Source: MGBC120314 sp051880495 (lineage in GTDB: Bacteria; Bacillota; Clostridia; Lachnospirales; Lachnospiraceae). From it: a stretch of 64,000 nt of DNA. Shown here in pieces: positions 33,983-43,984 of this stretch. The notes beneath the pieces were generated by a model. The model did no database searches, had not been told where the DNA came from, and saw only the letters and a program-made list of their open reading frames with translations. The DNA lies in NCBI GenBank assembly GCA_051880495.1, contig JBJEOB010000052.1:1-64000 (forward strand), read 5' to 3'. Each line of letters starts with the position of its first letter. Position 1 is the stretch's first letter. Both the position numbers and the translations under genes were made by a program.

Positions 33983-35206
33983 TTACACCTTTCCTCCAAG
34001 CAGCTGCTTTGCTAATTTCTGTACGTTAATTGTTTCAATGTCATCCGGTACGTTCTGTCCGGCTGTCGTATATGACAGCGGTGCTCCGGTAAGAAGCTTA
34101 ATATTTAAAATATTACCTAACGCCCCTGTTTCATCCAGTTTTGTAAAAAGTAACTTATAATTGCCAAGATTTTCATATGCCTTTGCAATGCTTATCAGAT
34201 CCCTGTACTTGGTAGTAACACTCAACACCAGATAAACTTCCGTATCCGGTGCATTTTCATCATTTTTAACCGATTTGTACAAATCAATTACCGAATCCTT
34301 CTGTTCAATGTTCTTATGCGAACGTCCTGCTGTATCAACAAGTATTAAATCATAGTCCTTAAACTCTGCAATACCATTCTTTAGTTCCTCTTCAGTATAT
34401 ACAACCTTAACCGGAACATCTAAAATATTGGCATATGTATTAAGCTGCTCAACTGCAGCAATTCTGTATGTATCTGATGTGATAAATGCAACTTTTTTAT
34501 GTTCATTAAGCTTAAACTTGGAAGCAATCTTTGCAATGGTAGTTGTCTTACCAACACCGGTTGGTCCTACAAAGAATACGACCTTCTGCTTGTCAGTCAG
34601 ATTTATTGTATCAGCTTCTCCTAGCTTTAAGATGATTTTCTGATATACCCCGGCAAGAACACTGTCAATATTAGACTCTTTCTTGAGCGAGCTTTCAATT
34701 TCATTTATTAACTTATTGGCATATTTCTCATCAACCTCGTTATCGATTAATTTGTTGTAAATCAATCTCAAAGTTTTGATGTTATTGTTCATTGCTTCCT
34801 GACGCGGATCTTCTCCGTCCTTTAAATCAGCCCCGGCACTGTTCTTCTTCTCGTCTTTATTTTCGTTAATCTGATTTTTAAGCATTTCCGACAGATTGTC
34901 GAGCTTCTTTTCAAGATTACTGTCAGCATTTGTTTTAACGCTTTCTGAATCATTGACTTTCACATCAATATGCTTTTGCTGACCATTTTCCGAAGGCATT
35001 ACAGGCTTTTTTTCGTTAATTTCCTGTACAAATTCCCTTTCCTCCAAAGCTGCCGTTATTTCAACCTTATCCTTTTTGAATAACTTCATTATTCCCCTCT
35101 GCTTGACTGTCTTGACATTCAAAACAACAGCATGAGGGCCTAACTCTTCTTTAGCCTTCATTACAGCTTCGGTTTCTGTTTGTGCCTCAAATTTCTTAAC
35201 TATCAT
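33983..35206 (-). CDS. flhF: Flagellar biosynthesis GTPase FlhF
   Basis: A 407-residue SRP-type GTPase: a basic B domain of about 170 residues, then the NG domain with G1 FVGPTGVGKTTTIAKIA, ITSDTYRIAAVEQL, G3 VDTAGRSH and G4 TKLDET. It fixes the position of the flagellar basal body and acts with FlhG. Starts 1 bp after flhA. Confidence 0.94.
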   Translation of the reverse strand: MIVKKFEAQTETEAVMKAKEELGPHAVVLNVKTVKQRGIMKLFKKDKVEITAALEEREFVQEINEKKPVMPSENGQQKHIDVKVNDSESVKTNADSNLEKKLDNLSEMLKNQINENKDEKKNSAGADLKDGEDPRQEAMNNNIKTLRLIYNKLIDNEVDEKYANKLINEIESSLKKESNIDSVLAGVYQKIILKLGEADTINLTDKQKVVFFVGPTGVGKTTTIAKIASKFKLNEHKKVAFITSDTYRIAAVEQLNTYANILDVPVKVVYTEEELKNGIAEFKDYDLILVDTAGRSHKNIEQKDSVIDLYKSVKNDENAPDTEVYLVLSVTTKYRDLISIAKAYENLGNYKLLFTKLDETGALGNILNIKLLTGAPLSYTTAGQNVPDDIETINVQKLAKQLLGGKV

Positions 35207-35207
35207 C

Positions 35208-37241
35208 TTATGCCGTCACCATCCCAACTGATTGTAATTCTATGTTCGAATCAACCTCATTGTACGAAATTACAATGATATCTTTAAAATAATCACTTGC
35301 AAGTTTTCTAAAGTACATTCTGACAATAGGCGAAGTGATTATTATTGGATTCTTGCCCATATTTTCAAGCTTCTTTATTTCTGTTTCAACCGAATTCATT
35401 ATCTTCTTTACTCTGTCAGGCGCAAGTGTAAGATATGCCCCCTGCTCCGTCTGCTTGACAGAATTCATTATTTCCTGTTCTACCGTCGGATCGAGTGTTA
35501 CAACACTTGTAGTCTCGTTCGGAGTGAAAAACTTGCATGAAATGGTTCTTTTAAGACTCTGTCTTACATATTCGGTAAGTATATCCGTATCCCTTGTCAC
35601 TGTTGCGTGATCTGCAATTGTTTCAAATATTGTAACAAGGTCTCTTATTGAAATTCCCTCTCTTAAAAGATTCTGCAGTACCTTCTGTATATCACCGACA
35701 CCAACGAGTTTTGGAACAAGTTCCTCAACAATCGTCGAATTATTTTCCTTAACATTGTTAATGAGATTCTGAACATCCTGACGTGTAAGAAGCTCAGCGA
35801 TATGATTCCTTATCACTTCCGTCAGATGCGTTGCAATAATCGAAGGAGCATCAACTACCGTATATCCTAATGATTCAGCTCGTTCACGCTGACTTTCCGT
35901 AATCCAGATTGCCGGCAGATGGAAAGATGGTTCAAATGTCGGAATACCGGTAATTTCCTCTTCTACATATCCAGGGTTCATTGCCATATAATGGTCAAAT
36001 AATATTTCACCTTCACTGACCTGAATTCCTTTAATTTTAATAATATATTGATTTGGATTTAACTGAATATTATCACGCAGACGGATAATAGGCACTACCG
36101 TACCAAGCTCAAGTGCAATCTGCCTTCTGATCATAACAACTCGGTCAAGCAGATCACCGCCCTGATTGACATCAGCCAGTGGAATAATTCCATATCCAAA
36201 CTCAAGCTCTATAGGGTCTACCGACAATAACGATGTAACATTCTCCGGCTTTCGTATTTCCTTGGCCTGTTCCTCTTCAGACTCAACTTCACCTTCAATT
36301 GACTGTATACCTTCACGTTTCTTCGTCATTGCACCAACTACAAAGAACATTATACCAACCGTACAGAAAATAAATGCCGGAAGCGGTGTAAGTAATCCGA
36401 GGAAGAATAATGTTGCGCCAACCATATAGAGAACGTTGGACATGGAAAAAAGTTCTCCGACAAGCATATTGGAAAGTCCTTCTTCCTTCGCACCCTTGGT
36501 AACAATTATACCGGTTGACAAAGAAATCAAAAGCGATGGTATCTGGCTCACAAGACCGTCACCTATCGTAAGAATTGCATATCGGCTTAGTGCATCCCCT
36601 ATCGCCATATTCTGACGGAGGACTCCCATGGCAATACCGCCGACAAGATTAATAACTGTTATAATAAGACCTGCCGTAGCATCTCCCTTTACATACTTTG
36701 TAGCACCATCCATAGCTCCGAAGAAGCTTGATTCTTCCTGTATCTTCTTTCTCCTCTCCGTTGCTTCCTTATCGGTTATGGCTCCGGTATTAAGGTCAGC
36801 ATCAATCGCCATCTGCTTACCCGGCATAGCATCAAGTGTAAATCTTGCTGTTACTTCTGAAACACGTTCAGAACCTTTATTGATTACCATAAACTGCACT
36901 ATAAGGAGCACAATAAAGATAATTGAACCAATAATAAGGTCATTTCCACCAACGAACTCACCAAATGTTTCAACTACCTGTCCCGGATTACCGGTAGAAA
37001 GAATAAGTCTTGTTGACGAAACATTAAGAGAGATTCTGAAAATTGTGGTGAACAGAAGCATTGTAGGAAATGCTGCCATATCAAGAACTTCCTGTGAATA
37101 TAATGCATTAAAAAGGATTACAAGTGCAAATGCAATATTGAGTCCAATCATTACATCAAGCAGTCCTGCCGGGATAGGAACAATGAAGAAAATAACTGCC
37201 GCAAGTATATATACGCCTATTGCAACATCTGTCTTTTTCAT
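35208..37241 (-). CDS. flhA: Flagellar export apparatus protein FlhA
   Basis: A 677-residue type III export protein: eight membrane helices in the N-terminal half (to about 310), the FHIPEP-type cytoplasmic loop (RFTLDAMPGKQMAID), and a C-terminal cytoplasmic domain of about 340 residues that forms the export-gate nonamer and docks substrate-chaperone complexes. RBS AAAGGAGG. The 113-bp gap before it holds a possible internal promoter. Confidence 0.95.
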   Translation of the reverse strand: MKKTDVAIGVYILAAVIFFIVPIPAGLLDVMIGLNIAFALVILFNALYSQEVLDMAAFPTMLLFTTIFRISLNVSSTRLILSTGNPGQVVETFGEFVGGNDLIIGSIIFIVLLIVQFMVINKGSERVSEVTARFTLDAMPGKQMAIDADLNTGAITDKEATERRKKIQEESSFFGAMDGATKYVKGDATAGLIITVINLVGGIAMGVLRQNMAIGDALSRYAILTIGDGLVSQIPSLLISLSTGIIVTKGAKEEGLSNMLVGELFSMSNVLYMVGATLFFLGLLTPLPAFIFCTVGIMFFVVGAMTKKREGIQSIEGEVESEEEQAKEIRKPENVTSLLSVDPIELEFGYGIIPLADVNQGGDLLDRVVMIRRQIALELGTVVPIIRLRDNIQLNPNQYIIKIKGIQVSEGEILFDHYMAMNPGYVEEEITGIPTFEPSFHLPAIWITESQRERAESLGYTVVDAPSIIATHLTEVIRNHIAELLTRQDVQNLINNVKENNSTIVEELVPKLVGVGDIQKVLQNLLREGISIRDLVTIFETIADHATVTRDTDILTEYVRQSLKRTISCKFFTPNETTSVVTLDPTVEQEIMNSVKQTEQGAYLTLAPDRVKKIMNSVETEIKKLENMGKNPIIITSPIVRMYFRKLASDYFKDIIVISYNEVDSNIELQSVGMVTA

Positions 37242-37286
37242 TTTTGTTCCTCCTTTCCCCAGCCTTTAAAAATTAACCTAAAGAAC

Positions 37287-37295
37287 AGTATAACA
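37287..37295 (-). promoter_or_regulatory. Candidate internal extended -10 promoter before flhA
   Basis: Minus strand TGTTATACT (TG-n-TATACT) about 46 bp upstream of the flhA start, in the widest gap of the export-gene block. No convincing -35. Confidence 0.3.
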
Positions 37296-37354
37296 TGAAA
37301 GCACCCTTTATGACTACGAAATTATTCAAAAAAGTTTGTTTTTCGACAATTTTA

Positions 37355-38488
37355 TTAAATTTTGTGGTGCAGTGAATATACATAAGCCAAAACTTCCGCC
37401 ACTGCCTGATATAATTCAGGCGGAATTTCAGCACCAACCTCAACATTATGATATAACAGTCTGGCCAAAGGTTTATTTTCTACAATTTCAATGCCATACT
37501 CTTTCGCCTTATCCTTTATATTAAATGCCAGATAATCTGCTCCCTTGGCAATTACAACAGGCGCTTTTGAAACATTTGTATCATATTTTAGCGCAACTGC
37601 AAAATGTGTCGGGTTCGTAATAACAACATCTGCTTCCGGCAAAGCCTGCATCATTCTCCTTCTTGATGCTTCCTGCATCCTCCGCCTGATTTGACCCTTA
37701 ATCTGAGGATCACCTTCTGTCTGCTTATATTCATCCTTTGTTTCCTGCTTGGTCATCTTCATGTCTTCGTTAAATTTATACTTCTGATACATGAAATCTG
37801 CCAGACCCACAATAAGAAACAGTGCGCTAATTTTAATTCCAAGATCAACAATAACGCCGGCAATCAGCCTGACTGCCTGAAGCACTGTCATGTCATACAG
37901 TGTAAAAAGCAAAGTATATTCATCTTTTATTGTACTGTATGTCATGTATATAACGACTGCAACCATCGCAATACTTTTTAACAATTCAACAAGCTGCCTT
38001 GTTGAAAAAATTCTCTTAAACCCGTTTATCGGATTAAATTTACTTAATTTAGGTTCAAGCGGTTTGGCAGTCACCTTCCATTTGAATTGTACGGCATTGC
38101 TGACAAACGCAACAGCAAAGCTGATAAGAAGAATCGGAAGAATCATCAACAGTATATCAATTATTGCATTTCTTACCGTTGCGATTAACAGATGTGTGTT
38201 AGGTGCAACTTTCTGGTCAGTTATAATCAGTTCAATAATCTTATAACATTCACGAAAACATTGCATAAACAGATTACCCAGTCTTGGAGCATAAAATTTT
38301 ATAATTAAAAAAAGCACCATTAAAGAGAGGGCACTGACCAGTTCTTTACTTTTGGCAACCTGTCCCTCTTTACGTGCATCATCTAATTTCTTCTGTGTAG
38401 CCGGCTCCGTCTTTTCACCACCGGGGCCGTCTTTTGCGAAGAATTGCAGATTATATTTTAATACCAAATCATCTAATTTATATTCCAT
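37355..38488 (-). CDS. flhB: Flagellar export switch protein FlhB
   Basis: A 377-residue protein with a short N-terminal YNLQFFAKD segment and TEPATQKKLDDARKEGQV, four membrane helices (about 50-235), and the cytoplasmic autocleavage motif NPTH at 292-295. Cleavage there switches export from rod/hook to filament substrates. Its start overlaps the fliR end by 11 bp. Confidence 0.94.
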   Translation of the reverse strand: MEYKLDDLVLKYNLQFFAKDGPGGEKTEPATQKKLDDARKEGQVAKSKELVSALSLMVLFLIIKFYAPRLGNLFMQCFRECYKIIELIITDQKVAPNTHLLIATVRNAIIDILLMILPILLISFAVAFVSNAVQFKWKVTAKPLEPKLSKFNPINGFKRIFSTRQLVELLKSIAMVAVVIYMTYSTIKDEYTLLFTLYDMTVLQAVRLIAGVIVDLGIKISALFLIVGLADFMYQKYKFNEDMKMTKQETKDEYKQTEGDPQIKGQIRRRMQEASRRRMMQALPEADVVITNPTHFAVALKYDTNVSKAPVVIAKGADYLAFNIKDKAKEYGIEIVENKPLARLLYHNVEVGAEIPPELYQAVAEVLAYVYSLHHKI

Positions 38489-39266
38489 TTCCGCCTAATC
38501 CCTGAGTTACCTTTACAATCATGGTTTTCATTAAATCGAATAAATAATCACTTACCCCCGGCAGCATTACTACCGTCAAAAACAAGACACATATTCCGAC
38601 AACAATTTTAATCTGCATACCAACAACAAACATATTCATGTTAGGTGCAACTCTTGACATTATTGCTAAAACAGCATTTATAATAAGCATACTTGCAAAT
38701 ATCGGCAAAGCTATCTGAAAACCAATTAATAAATACTGGGTTATAAAATCAAGTATCGTCGAGTACAGACTTAAGTCAACCGTCATCTGCCCCGCAGGTA
38801 TCCAGTAAAAGGTCTGCATTATCGCTGATATAAGATATTTGTGCATATCAGAAGCAATGAGTATTAAAAGAACAAGATAATAGTAAATTGTACCGACTAT
38901 ACCGTTCTGGGTATTGTTAGTAGGGTCCATGACAGATGCCATGGATAAGCCTATATCCATATCAATAAAACGTCCGGCAAAATGTAATATCATCATTGTC
39001 ATATTGCACACTGCCCCTATCAGAAGGCCTACAACTGCTTCCTTAAGCACAAGTGAGGCGTAACCGATTACTCCTGAATATTCTACAGTCATTTCCGGAT
39101 ATAATTGAAAACAGATTATAGAAACAAAAAAAGAAAAACCTATTTTAATCTTACGCGGTGTATTCGCTGTATTAAAAAAAGGTGCAACATAAACAAATGA
39201 CGCAATTCTCATTAATATCAGCAGAAAGATTTCCCACTCCTGAAAAAAAGTATCATAATTCAGCAT
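38478..39266 (-). CDS. fliR: Flagellar export protein FliR
   Basis: About 262 residues, six hydrophobic segments, with the FliR pattern (ILMRIASFVYVAPFF near the N-terminus and RVAPNMNMFVVGMQIKI in the second half). Part of the export gate with FliP and FliQ. GTG at 39275 overlaps the fliQ stop, but ATG 39266 is better placed after AGGTGAGG, so I use that. Confidence 0.9.
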   Translation of the reverse strand: MLNYDTFFQEWEIFLLILMRIASFVYVAPFFNTANTPRKIKIGFSFFVSIICFQLYPEMTVEYSGVIGYASLVLKEAVVGLLIGAVCNMTMMILHFAGRFIDMDIGLSMASVMDPTNNTQNGIVGTIYYYLVLLILIASDMHKYLISAIMQTFYWIPAGQMTVDLSLYSTILDFITQYLLIGFQIALPIFASMLIINAVLAIMSRVAPNMNMFVVGMQIKIVVGICVLFLTVVMLPGVSDYLFDLMKTMIVKVTQGLGGNGI

Positions 39267-39271
39267 AGGCC

Positions 39272-39541
39272 TCACCTAATATATGTGCCAAAATTCGACC
39301 ATAAATTAACAACATACGAGCCAATCGAATTGGCAATCCATGATCCTAAAAGCATTAACGTCAAAAAGACCGCAAGAAGCTTGGGAACAAACGTAAGAGT
39401 CTGCTCCTGAATGGATGTGAGTGTCTGAAATAAGCTGACAATCAATCCCACTATTAATGAAATCAGCAATAATGGAAGTGCCGATTTTAAAATTATCCAG
39501 ATTGTATCTCTTGCTACCATTAGGACTTCGCCCTGCGACAT
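39272..39541 (-). CDS. fliQ: Flagellar export protein FliQ
   Basis: An 89-residue protein, the usual FliQ length, with two membrane helices; SQGEVLMVARDTIWIILK at the start and SIQEQTLTFVPKLLAVFLTL between the helices are typical. Part of the export gate. ATG 39541 (RBS GGGGTG) preferred over an upstream start. Confidence 0.93.
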   Translation of the reverse strand: MSQGEVLMVARDTIWIILKSALPLLLISLIVGLIVSLFQTLTSIQEQTLTFVPKLLAVFLTLMLLGSWIANSIGSYVVNLWSNFGTYIR

Positions 39542-39592
39542 ACTAAACACCCCTTTATCCAACAAACGTCCTATTTAGTACAACCGGCGTAC

Positions 39593-40420
39593 TTAATAGA
39601 ACGTTGTTACCAAACTCTTTATTACCAGATTCCAACCATCAACCATTACAAATAACAATACCTTGAACGGCAGCGAAATAATTGTCGGTGCAAGCATCAT
39701 CATACCCATAGACATAAGCGTTGATGCAACAACCATATCAATTACTATGAATGGCAGATAAATTAGAAATCCTATTGTAAATGCAATTCGAAGCTCACTT
39801 ATAATAAAACTCGGTATAATGACTGTAAGAGGGATATCATCGTAATCCTCAATATCCTCAAGCTGCGCCAGATCCACGAAGGTCTTAATATCCTTGTCAG
39901 GAGTCTGTCTTATCATAAAGTCTCTTAAAGGCACAATACCGCGTTCAAATGCCTCTTCTGCAGTAATTTCATTATTAGCCAGTGGCTGTATAGCCTCTTC
40001 ATTAATCTGATTAAATGTTGGCGCCATAATGAAAAATGTAAGAAATAACGCAAGTCCCGTCATAACCTGATTAGGCGGAACAGTCTGCGTTCCGACCGCT
40101 GTCCTTATAAAATGAAGCACAATAATGATTCGTGTAAAGGATGTCAGCATTATAAGAATAGACGGTGCTAAAGAAATCACCGTCAATACAAGAAGCATCT
40201 GCAATACACTGGCAAGATCCGAACCATCTCCGGCAGCAATGCCTATACTAATGAGATTCCTCGAATCCTCATTATCCAAACTACTATCTTCCTCAGTAGG
40301 CTCATCCATGGTAACAGCATCCAAAATGCCGGTTGCAAATACTTTCTGCCTGCATACGCCGGACATACATACAAACACCAGCATAATAAGAAGCATACTA
40401 ATGATCTTTTTCCTCATCAT
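39593..40420 (-). CDS. fliP: Flagellar export protein FliP
   Basis: About 275 residues. A cleavable signal-like N-terminus (MMRKKIISMLLIMLVF) precedes the FliP core: MLTSFTRIIIVLHFIRTAVG, PPNQVMTGLALFLTFF, and PFKVLLFVMVDGWNLV at the C-terminus. It forms the export pore with FliQ and FliR. The start is uncertain between the adjacent ATGs at 40420 and 40417; the 5' end overlaps fliO. Confidence 0.93.
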   Translation of the reverse strand: MMRKKIISMLLIMLVFVCMSGVCRQKVFATGILDAVTMDEPTEEDSSLDNEDSRNLISIGIAAGDGSDLASVLQMLLVLTVISLAPSILIMLTSFTRIIIVLHFIRTAVGTQTVPPNQVMTGLALFLTFFIMAPTFNQINEEAIQPLANNEITAEEAFERGIVPLRDFMIRQTPDKDIKTFVDLAQLEDIEDYDDIPLTVIIPSFIISELRIAFTIGFLIYLPFIVIDMVVASTLMSMGMMMLAPTIISLPFKVLLFVMVDGWNLVIKSLVTTFY

Positions 40421-40772
40421 GAAGCACCTGTCCATTTTTTTTCAATTTATCGAAAATATTTTGAAATGAATCTTTTGAATCATTCTCTGTAAATTCCACA
40501 TCTTCCTCATTCAGCTCACAAAGATATGTAACATTATCCTTGGTGACGGCAATCAAAAAATATCTTGCCCCCACATTAATAATCTGTAAATATTTTGAAG
40601 CCGAAATACTGACAGTTTCCATTATCTTTATATTCTGTCCTGCCATCATGCGTTTCTTATATCCGCCCGCAAACCGGGTTGCAAAATATGTAAGCACCAG
40701 CACAAATATAAATATTAAAAAAACCGTCAGAAACTGTGCTACGGAATCTACACCGCTATAGCAAAGAATCAT
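40398..40772 (-). CDS. fliO: Flagellar biosynthesis protein FliO/FliZ
   Basis: A 124-residue protein with one N-terminal membrane helix (about 12-31), the basic stretch after it, and a small cytoplasmic domain (ETVSISASKYLQIINVGARY, FLIAVTKDNVTYL) characteristic of FliO. It assists FliP assembly. Follows cheY by 3 bp; the RBS is weak and distant. Confidence 0.85.
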   Translation of the reverse strand: MILCYSGVDSVAQFLTVFLIFIFVLVLTYFATRFAGGYKKRMMAGQNIKIMETVSISASKYLQIINVGARYFLIAVTKDNVTYLCELNEEDVEFTENDSKDSFQNIFDKLKKNGQVLHDEEKDH

Positions 40773-40775
40773 CTG

Positions 40776-41138
40776 TTAACCAACTACCTTCTTAACAGCT
40801 TCAATAACACGGTCTGCCTGGAACGGCTTAACTATGAAATCCTTTGCTCCTGACTGGATGGATTCAATAACCATTGCCTGCTGACCCATAGCTGAACACA
40901 TTATTACCGATGCAGCAGCATCTGCTTCCTTAATCTTCTTTAATGCCTGAATGCCATCCATCTCCGGCATGGTAATATCCATAAGCACTAAATCAGGCTT
41001 CAATTCGACATATTTTTCAACAGCCTTGATTCCATTTTCTGCTTCACCGGCAACCGTATAGCCATTCTTGGTTAAAATATCCTTAATCATCATACGCATA
41101 AATGCCGCATCATCACATACTAAAATGTTTTTTGCCAT
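40776..41138 (-). CDS. cheY: Chemotaxis response regulator CheY
   Basis: A 120-residue stand-alone receiver: acidic pocket CDDAAFM (Asp9, Asp10), phospho-acceptor Asp54 (LVLMDITMPEMDGIQA), the Ser of MCSAMGQQ and Lys of FIVKPFQ. CheY-P binds the switch (FliM and FliY). It lies between fliY and fliO, as in Bacillus. RBS AGGAG. Confidence 0.95.
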   Translation of the reverse strand: MAKNILVCDDAAFMRMMIKDILTKNGYTVAGEAENGIKAVEKYVELKPDLVLMDITMPEMDGIQALKKIKEADAAASVIMCSAMGQQAMVIESIQSGAKDFIVKPFQADRVIEAVKKVVG

Positions 41139-41237
41139 AGTAACAATCTCCTATCCTAACTTTATTAAGAACTGGTATGAATTAATTATACATTATAATA
41201 CAAATTTTTCATACATATTTTTTTATTAATCGACAAA

Positions 41238-42401
41238 TTATTTCATTACTTCAGTTATTCTTACGCCAAAACTCTCCTCAATAACAACAACTTCACCCTT
41301 TGCCACATACTTGCCATTAACAAGTACATCTATCGGTTCACCTGCTATCTTGTTAAGTTCTACAATAGTACCCGGCGCAAATTCAAGAATATCCGATATT
41401 GACTTATGAGTTCTGCCAAGTTCAACCGTAACCTCCAACGGAACATCCATAATAAGATCAATATTTTCCTTCTGAGTCAGTGACACCAATCCAGGATTAA
41501 ATGCCTGGAATGAAGCCTGTTGTACATTTACATCCGGCTGTGGCGGTGCATACATCGGAGGCATCTGATATCCCATCGGCGGCATCTGGTATCCCATCGG
41601 CGGAACCGGCTGCTGTGGCATCGGCTGTGATGCAGGTTGTGGTGCAGGCTGTTGTACCGGCTGTTGTACCGGCTGTGGCACAGGCTGCGGTGCTGACTGT
41701 TGCGGCGGTGCCGGTGTTTCATCAGGAACTACAAACATTGTATACAGTTCCTTAGCAAATTCAATAGGATAAAGCTGCATCAGTTCACTGTCAATCAACT
41801 CTCCTATCTGCATTTTAAATGCAACCTTAACAAAAGATTTCTTTAAAAAGTCCGGCTTATTAAAATCCCCGTCTGCTGTCATATCAACAAGATTGGCAAC
41901 CGGTGGAGTAATATCAATCTTACGGTTTAAAAGGGAGGACATTGATGTTGCAGCCGAACCCATCATCTGATTCATTGCCTCACCAATTGCGCTTAAGTGC
42001 AGTTCTCCAAGCGGTTCATCAGTTATTTCACCGGTACCGCCCATCATAAGATCCGTAATTATTTTAACATCATCTTCTTTTAATACCAGAACATTATTTC
42101 CGTCTATTCCCTCTTTATAAGAAATATGCATCAAAACGCATGGCTTCTGATATTCAGCAGACAATTCATCCCACGTCATATATGAAACTTGTGGAGTGGT
42201 AATATTTACTTTCTGATTTAATAAGGAGCTAAGCGTTGTCGCCGCTGTTCCCATACAGATATTGGATACTTCTCCAAGTGCATCCTCCTCTTCCGGAGAC
42301 AGAAGATTAACATCCGGAGAAGAAAAAGCTGTCGCATCATCTCCTGAACTCATTCCACTTAATAATGCATTTATTTCGTCCTGCGATAACATTCCATCCA
42401 T
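41238..42401 (-). CDS. fliY: Flagellar switch protein FliY (CheC-like domain plus FliN domain)
   Basis: A 387-residue fusion: N-terminal CheY-binding peptide (MLSQDEINALLSG), a CheC-like phosphatase domain with both E-x2-N motifs (GEVSNICMGTAATTL, GEAMNQMMGSAATSM), a linker of Pro/Gln/Met repeats (about 228-285), and a C-terminal SpoA/FliN domain (VTVELGRTHKSISDIL). It is part of the C-ring and removes phosphate from CheY-P at the motor. The linker is coded by imperfect tandem repeats and may vary in length between strains. Confidence 0.93.
   Translation of the reverse strand: MDGMLSQDEINALLSGMSSGDDATAFSSPDVNLLSPEEEDALGEVSNICMGTAATTLSSLLNQKVNITTPQVSYMTWDELSAEYQKPCVLMHISYKEGIDGNNVLVLKEDDVKIITDLMMGGTGEITDEPLGELHLSAIGEAMNQMMGSAATSMSSLLNRKIDITPPVANLVDMTADGDFNKPDFLKKSFVKVAFKMQIGELIDSELMQLYPIEFAKELYTMFVVPDETPAPPQQSAPQPVPQPVQQPVQQPAPQPASQPMPQQPVPPMGYQMPPMGYQMPPMYAPPQPDVNVQQASFQAFNPGLVSLTQKENIDLIMDVPLEVTVELGRTHKSISDILEFAPGTIVELNKIAGEPIDVLVNGKYVAKGEVVVIEESFGVRITEVMK
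41556..41715. repeat. Imperfect tandem repeats coding the Pro/Gln linker of FliY
   Basis: Short repeated units code MPPMGYQ repeats (about 41556-41605) and PVQQP/PAPQP repeats (about 41612-41700). Slippage here would stay largely in frame for the 21- and 15-bp units. Confidence 0.7.
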
Positions 42402-42411
42402 TTTATACTGC

Positions 42412-43389
42412 TCACTCCTCTCTTATTACTTCAGTAATTCTAACTGCATAATTATCATTAAATGAACCGGGCAATGCCTTAAACTTACGTATATCACCTA
42501 CATATACTTCCAGTTCATCTTCAACTTTCCTGTCTATCTTAATTATGTCACCAAGCTGTAAATTTGCAAAGTCACAAACCGAAATTGTACTTTTTCCCAA
42601 AATAGCCTTAACAGGAACCTGTGCTTTCGAAATAAGCGTTTCAATTGCCGCCTCATACGAATTGTCATCCTTATCCTGCATGGTTGAGAACCAGTACTTC
42701 GTGTTAAGTTTATCCATAACAGTCTCAAGACAGGTAAACGGAAGGCAGATATTCATAAGTCCGCTTACTTCACCAATCTTTATGGATATTGTGATAATTG
42801 CAATTGTCTCACTAGGTGAAATAATCTGTGCAAACTGTGAGTTGGTTTCAATTCTTTCAAGTCTCGGATTAATGTTTACAACATTTTTCCATGGTTCCCT
42901 AAGCAGATTAACACATATATTAAAAATTCTTTCAAGAATTGATAATTCTATTTCAGAAAAATCCCTGTTTTTCTCTAATGCTGTTCCTTCACCGCCAAGC
43001 AGACGGTCAATTATGGCATATCCGAGATTAGCACCAAGTTCTATAATGACATTGCCTTTAAGCGGCGTAAAGTTAACAACGCCGAGCAATACCGGATTAG
43101 ATAATGCATTTGAGAATTCCGAATAAATAACTACTTCAGAATTCATTACATCTACCTGAACATTTTTTCTAAGGTATGCAGGCAGTTCTGTAGACAAAAG
43201 TCTTCCATAATGTTCAAATATAATCTCTAATGTTCTTAAATGCTCTTTTGAGAACTTAGACGGTCTTGCAAAATCATAATTTTTGACCTGCTTTTCAGGC
43301 TGATTTTTCATTTCATCCACATCAAATTCGCCACTGCTAATCTGATTCAGGAGTCTGTCTATCTCCTCCTGGGACATAACGTCTGCCAT
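42412..43389 (-). CDS. fliM: Flagellar motor switch protein FliM
   Basis: A 325-residue protein with the N-terminal CheY-P-binding peptide (MSQEEIDRLLNQI), the middle CheC-like domain, and a C-terminal SpoA domain (VPVKAILGKSTISVCDFANL). It controls the direction of rotation. RBS GGAGGTG. Confidence 0.95.
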   Translation of the reverse strand: MADVMSQEEIDRLLNQISSGEFDVDEMKNQPEKQVKNYDFARPSKFSKEHLRTLEIIFEHYGRLLSTELPAYLRKNVQVDVMNSEVVIYSEFSNALSNPVLLGVVNFTPLKGNVIIELGANLGYAIIDRLLGGEGTALEKNRDFSEIELSILERIFNICVNLLREPWKNVVNINPRLERIETNSQFAQIISPSETIAIITISIKIGEVSGLMNICLPFTCLETVMDKLNTKYWFSTMQDKDDNSYEAAIETLISKAQVPVKAILGKSTISVCDFANLQLGDIIKIDRKVEDELEVYVGDIRKFKALPGSFNDNYAVRITEVIREE

Positions 43390-43440
43390 CTGTTCTCACC
43401 TCCAATACACTTATCCTGACGTCCTTTATATATAACTAAA

Positions 43441-43965
43441 TTAGTTGACCTGGTAACTTGAGAATGATACATCATAAATCATATCCGACTGAAACAAAAG
43501 TCTTAACTCCTCAAGTATTTTCTGCTGCATTTCTGCCTTCGATGCCATTGACACCTCATATGAATATGTTGATATGACAGCGTCAACCTTGCTCGCAATT
43601 AAGCTCATTGCATTACCAAAGTTCTCTGACATTTTAGCATAATCATCATGTGTCTTGTCCAGAGATACAGCTACTGTAGCTATTGCGTAATGATTCTTTC
43701 CATCACTGCTTGGAATTGAAATTGTAAGCTTTGTACTGCCGTCTGAATTGGTAACATATCTTGTGTCAATCTGATCTATACTAAGATTAGCCGAACCGTT
43801 TCCTGATTCTGTCTTAATTTCAAGATCAATAATCTGTGCGACCTTGGTAATAAGGTTATTGGTCTTATTAGCAGTCGGAATAACAGAAAATATAATTAAT
43901 ATATTTAAAACAAGATTAATTAATGTAAATGTCAAAATAATAATATTCAATGTGTTCTTCTTCAT
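43441..43965 (-). CDS. fliL: Flagellar basal body-associated protein FliL
   Basis: About 174 residues: one membrane helix at about 8-29, then an extracytoplasmic domain with the FliL pattern (YAIATVAVSLD, and LEELRLLFQSDMIYDVSFSS at the end). It surrounds the stator. Follows motB by 10 bp. I use ATG 43965 after AAAGGTGA. Confidence 0.85.
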   Translation of the reverse strand: MKKNTLNIIILTFTLINLVLNILIIFSVIPTANKTNNLITKVAQIIDLEIKTESGNGSANLSIDQIDTRYVTNSDGSTKLTISIPSSDGKNHYAIATVAVSLDKTHDDYAKMSENFGNAMSLIASKVDAVISTYSYEVSMASKAEMQQKILEELRLLFQSDMIYDVSFSSYQVN

Positions 43966-43984
43966 CTTACTCACCTTTCACGAA

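Noticed and set aside
41139..41237. Promoter for cheY in the 99-bp gap after fliY
   Set aside because: TATAAT strings are present, but no -35 at a suitable distance; the gap is simply very AT-rich.
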